Positions 61,425 through 64,000 of a DNA stretch of 64,000 nt are shown in pieces. How positions within the stretch are numbered: the first letter of the stretch is position 1; the number at the start of each line of letters is the position of its first letter. The position numbers and the translations under genes are program-made. The DNA comes from Brevipalpus yothersi (taxonomy: Eukaryota > Arthropoda > Arachnida > Trombidiformes > Tenuipalpidae): the NCBI GenBank assembly GCA_003956705.1, contig QZCP01000117.1:39562-103561 (forward strand), read 5' to 3'. The notes under the pieces are model-generated. The model was not told the origin of the DNA. It saw only the letters and a program-made list of their open reading frames with translations, and did not search any database.

Positions 61425-63272
61425 GACTTCAATTTAATGTGCTACTCAGAAACACATACACATTCTTCCAGGTCGGCTTTTCGGGGGTCACTCTCATCAT
61501 CATGATGATGGTGTGTGTAATATAATATATTTTAGAACTTTTCGAATGAAACGCTTTGACGAGTATCTCACACTTTGATCAATGCTCAATTTTCAGTGTT
61601 ATGTGTGAGCATATACCAAATGTTACATCCGAAACTTACTTTTTTTCCCCTTCTCTCTCTCTCTCTTCTCTCCTCTTTAACCGTTATTCAGGTTCAGAAT
61701 ATATAATCTGAATAATTATCTCTATCGTTTAGAAGGCTGATCAACTTTAACTAACAGTCAAACCGATTGTGAATTATTATTGCAAGCATGAACACGCCAA
61801 GCAATTCTTATGGCCAGCCGCTGCCATCAATTCATATTAACCGTTATAATGTCCGATAGAAAGCATTTTGAAAGATATCGAATTTGTTTGTATGTGTATG
61901 AGTGTGTGTGCATTTGTGTTTGTGTTTGACTAAGGTAGAGGCAGGTAAAGAAAGAGTTGTTAGAACTTTTCTTTCCTCGATAAATATCATGATGCAAGTC
62001 AATGTTTGAATCGATAATATCAAGTTCATTAATCGGGAAAAATAAAGCCGATCGAAAGTGTTAATTTATCCAAAGCTAAGCTGACCAATTTCAAATGATA
62101 ACGGTATATGTACAGTATCAGCTTAATGTTGATCAGTTTCTTAGTTAAACATGCACAAGGTAAACTTAATTTACTGGCCAATCTTTTTTATTGTTGTTGT
62201 TGCTACTTTTTTTTTATCTCTTTTACTTGGAGCTTATCACTGATCTACAGACAGGTTAAAGTAATCTTTTCCACTCTCATGATATATAAACATACACCAT
62301 GTAAGTTACTGGTATACTTAATATTATAATGATTATCCGGGCAATGGGTTGATGGTTAATTGTTAGGAAAAATATTACAAAATTAGGTCATTCCAGAACG
62401 CACACACACATATATATACACACACAAACACTTATTTCTTGACTGTATGTTATTTTTCAACATTCATTTTGGCGGAAGAGAGAAAGATCAAATTTTCTTC
62501 TGATGACCACTCATTCCATTCCATCCATCCAAGCCATCTTCACTGTACCGTTAAGCTTTGTAGCCAGCCGGTTATTAGGTATTCACATTTTAATTATGTG
62601 AAATTATGATTACGAAACAAGTAACATTTTCTTTCCGTTTCCTCTCTCTCTCTCTCTCTCTCTTTCATCTCGTTCTGTCATATTTTCATCCTCCTTATTT
62701 TTCTCCTTTTTCTTTCATCATACATCTTTATCGTCCAGCTACCTCTTCCGCACCCAAACTTTGAACAAAAAGTGACCAAAATTTGGCCAATAATTCACCT
62801 TATTATTACCCTACAATTGTGTATCATTCTCTCTTCCCACCTCATCAAGACATTCAGATAGCGTACAATACTTGAAATGAAAAGAGAGAGAAAGAAAGAT
62901 AAAAAGTTTCTCTTTTTTATTTTCATGATGACCTGAAGTCATATAAACACACACTTGTATATACGCATCGATGAATTTCAACAACATTATTTGATCATGA
63001 TGGAAACTTTGATTACATCTTTCCAGCTTATGATAACAATCTGAACAACTCCAATTTGAATAAATTGACAATTCATTGATCAAACTTTAGTCAATAATTA
63101 TGATGATCATTCAATGAATGGTCATCAGTAATTACTAGTTGATCATATCATATGAGGAATTGAGTTTTTCCAAGTTTTTTGTTCATCGTTTTTTTGGTCA
63201 TTAAAAAACTGACCACAATCGAGACATTCTAACGACTATCTTCCACCTCCACTGAGAGCAAATTTCATTTTA

Positions 63273-63441
63273 CAGTAAGAACTCTCTTAATGAAAAACCC
63301 CTCATAATGAAAAAAACCGAGACATCTAGTGAGAAGAAGGGGGTCAAAAGCACAGATTGATTAGAAGCCTACTTCAAAATTACGCAGGAGGGCATCATCA
63401 AAAGAGTGCCCAAAGCTTTTCCATTAAGAGAGTTTTTACTG
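63273..63441. mobile_element. pogo/Tigger-like MITE, 169 bp
   Basis: The element begins CAGTAAGAACTCTCTTAATG and ends with the near-perfect reverse complement (CATTAAGAGAGTTTTTACTG). The terminal inverted repeats are about 25 bp with one or two mismatches. It is flanked by TA on both sides (63271-63272 and 63442-63443), the target duplication of Tc1/mariner-superfamily elements. CAGTA termini with an AACTC/AACCTC motif are characteristic of pogo/Tigger elements. The interior of about 120 bp has no coding capacity, so it is non-autonomous. Confidence 0.85.

Positions 63442-64000
<559 letters not shown>

Larger units (their letters stand above)
58182..63272. other. Non-coding, dense in GA/CT runs
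   Basis: No exon is supported. Runs: (CT)n 58741-58779, (GA)n 59114-59163, (CT)n 59483-59550, (CT)n 60879-60914, (CA)n 61259-61290, (CT)n 61353-61420. This is likely a further intron or the 3' flank of the ZP gene. Confidence 0.45.

Noticed and set aside
61316..61525. Acceptor-like site followed by VGFSGVTLIIMMMVCVI and a stop, resembling a terminal membrane helix for the ZP protein
   Set aside because: The intervening ZP-C domain is absent and the frame upstream is a CT repeat; chance is more likely.

Overview
The window is nuclear DNA of an animal. It is AT-rich (about one third G+C by eye), with short GT-AG introns (55 to about 130 nt where compact), scattered genes and very many (CT)n/(GA)n, (CA)n and (TGA)n runs. 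Gene content (a brain tumor/TRIM-NHL orthologue, HGSNAT, an ADAM, VMO-I, a nose-resistant-to-fluoxetine-type acyltransferase, a ZP-domain protein) points to an arthropod. An acariform mite or other chelicerate is my best guess, but the species is not identified.

Layout. 0.6-3.4 kb: a seven-exon heparan-alpha-glucosaminide N-acetyltransferase (HGSNAT) gene. 4.0-6.5 kb: a four-exon membrane ADAM whose zinc-binding motif is destroyed. 6.7-7.4 kb: a recent, broken partial copy of HGSNAT. 7.5-8.0 kb, minus strand: a small membrane protein that is essentially an ADAM prodomain on its own. 9.0-10.8 kb: a secreted VMO-I protein. 13.1-15.7 kb: coiled coil plus NHL propeller of brat, with no B-box exons visible. 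19.5-20.2 kb: ARV1.

21.6-33.7 kb is an old inverted duplication. A left arm (21.64-24.41 kb) is matched in reverse complement by 28.24-29.06 kb plus 31.80-33.66 kb. The loop holds an HMGB gene (25.1-26.3 kb). The right arm carries 2.74 kb that the left arm lacks, bounded by AATGTC direct repeats and containing a BORCS7-like gene (missing from simple ORF scans because its exons are short) and an HSD17B12-like reductase.

33.8-38.9 kb: a seven-exon NRF/acyltransferase-3 membrane protein of 878 aa. 40.3-58.2 kb: exons of a ZP-domain protein split by introns of 3-8 kb full of (GA/CT)n; its 3' part lies in unresolved sequence or beyond the window. 63.27-63.44 kb: a 169-bp pogo-like MITE. The window ends inside a (GA)n run of more than 100 bp.

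The genes do not form one pathway. Lysosome/ER-membrane functions recur (HGSNAT, BORCS7, ARV1, HSD17B12), but this is probably coincidence. The most unusual items are the inactive ADAM with its prodomain-only relative, and the inverted duplication with its base-precise presence/absence segment. For six genes (HGSNAT, ADAM, VMO-I, HMGB, BORCS7, NRF) the exon lengths sum to a multiple of three with open frames, which supports those models.
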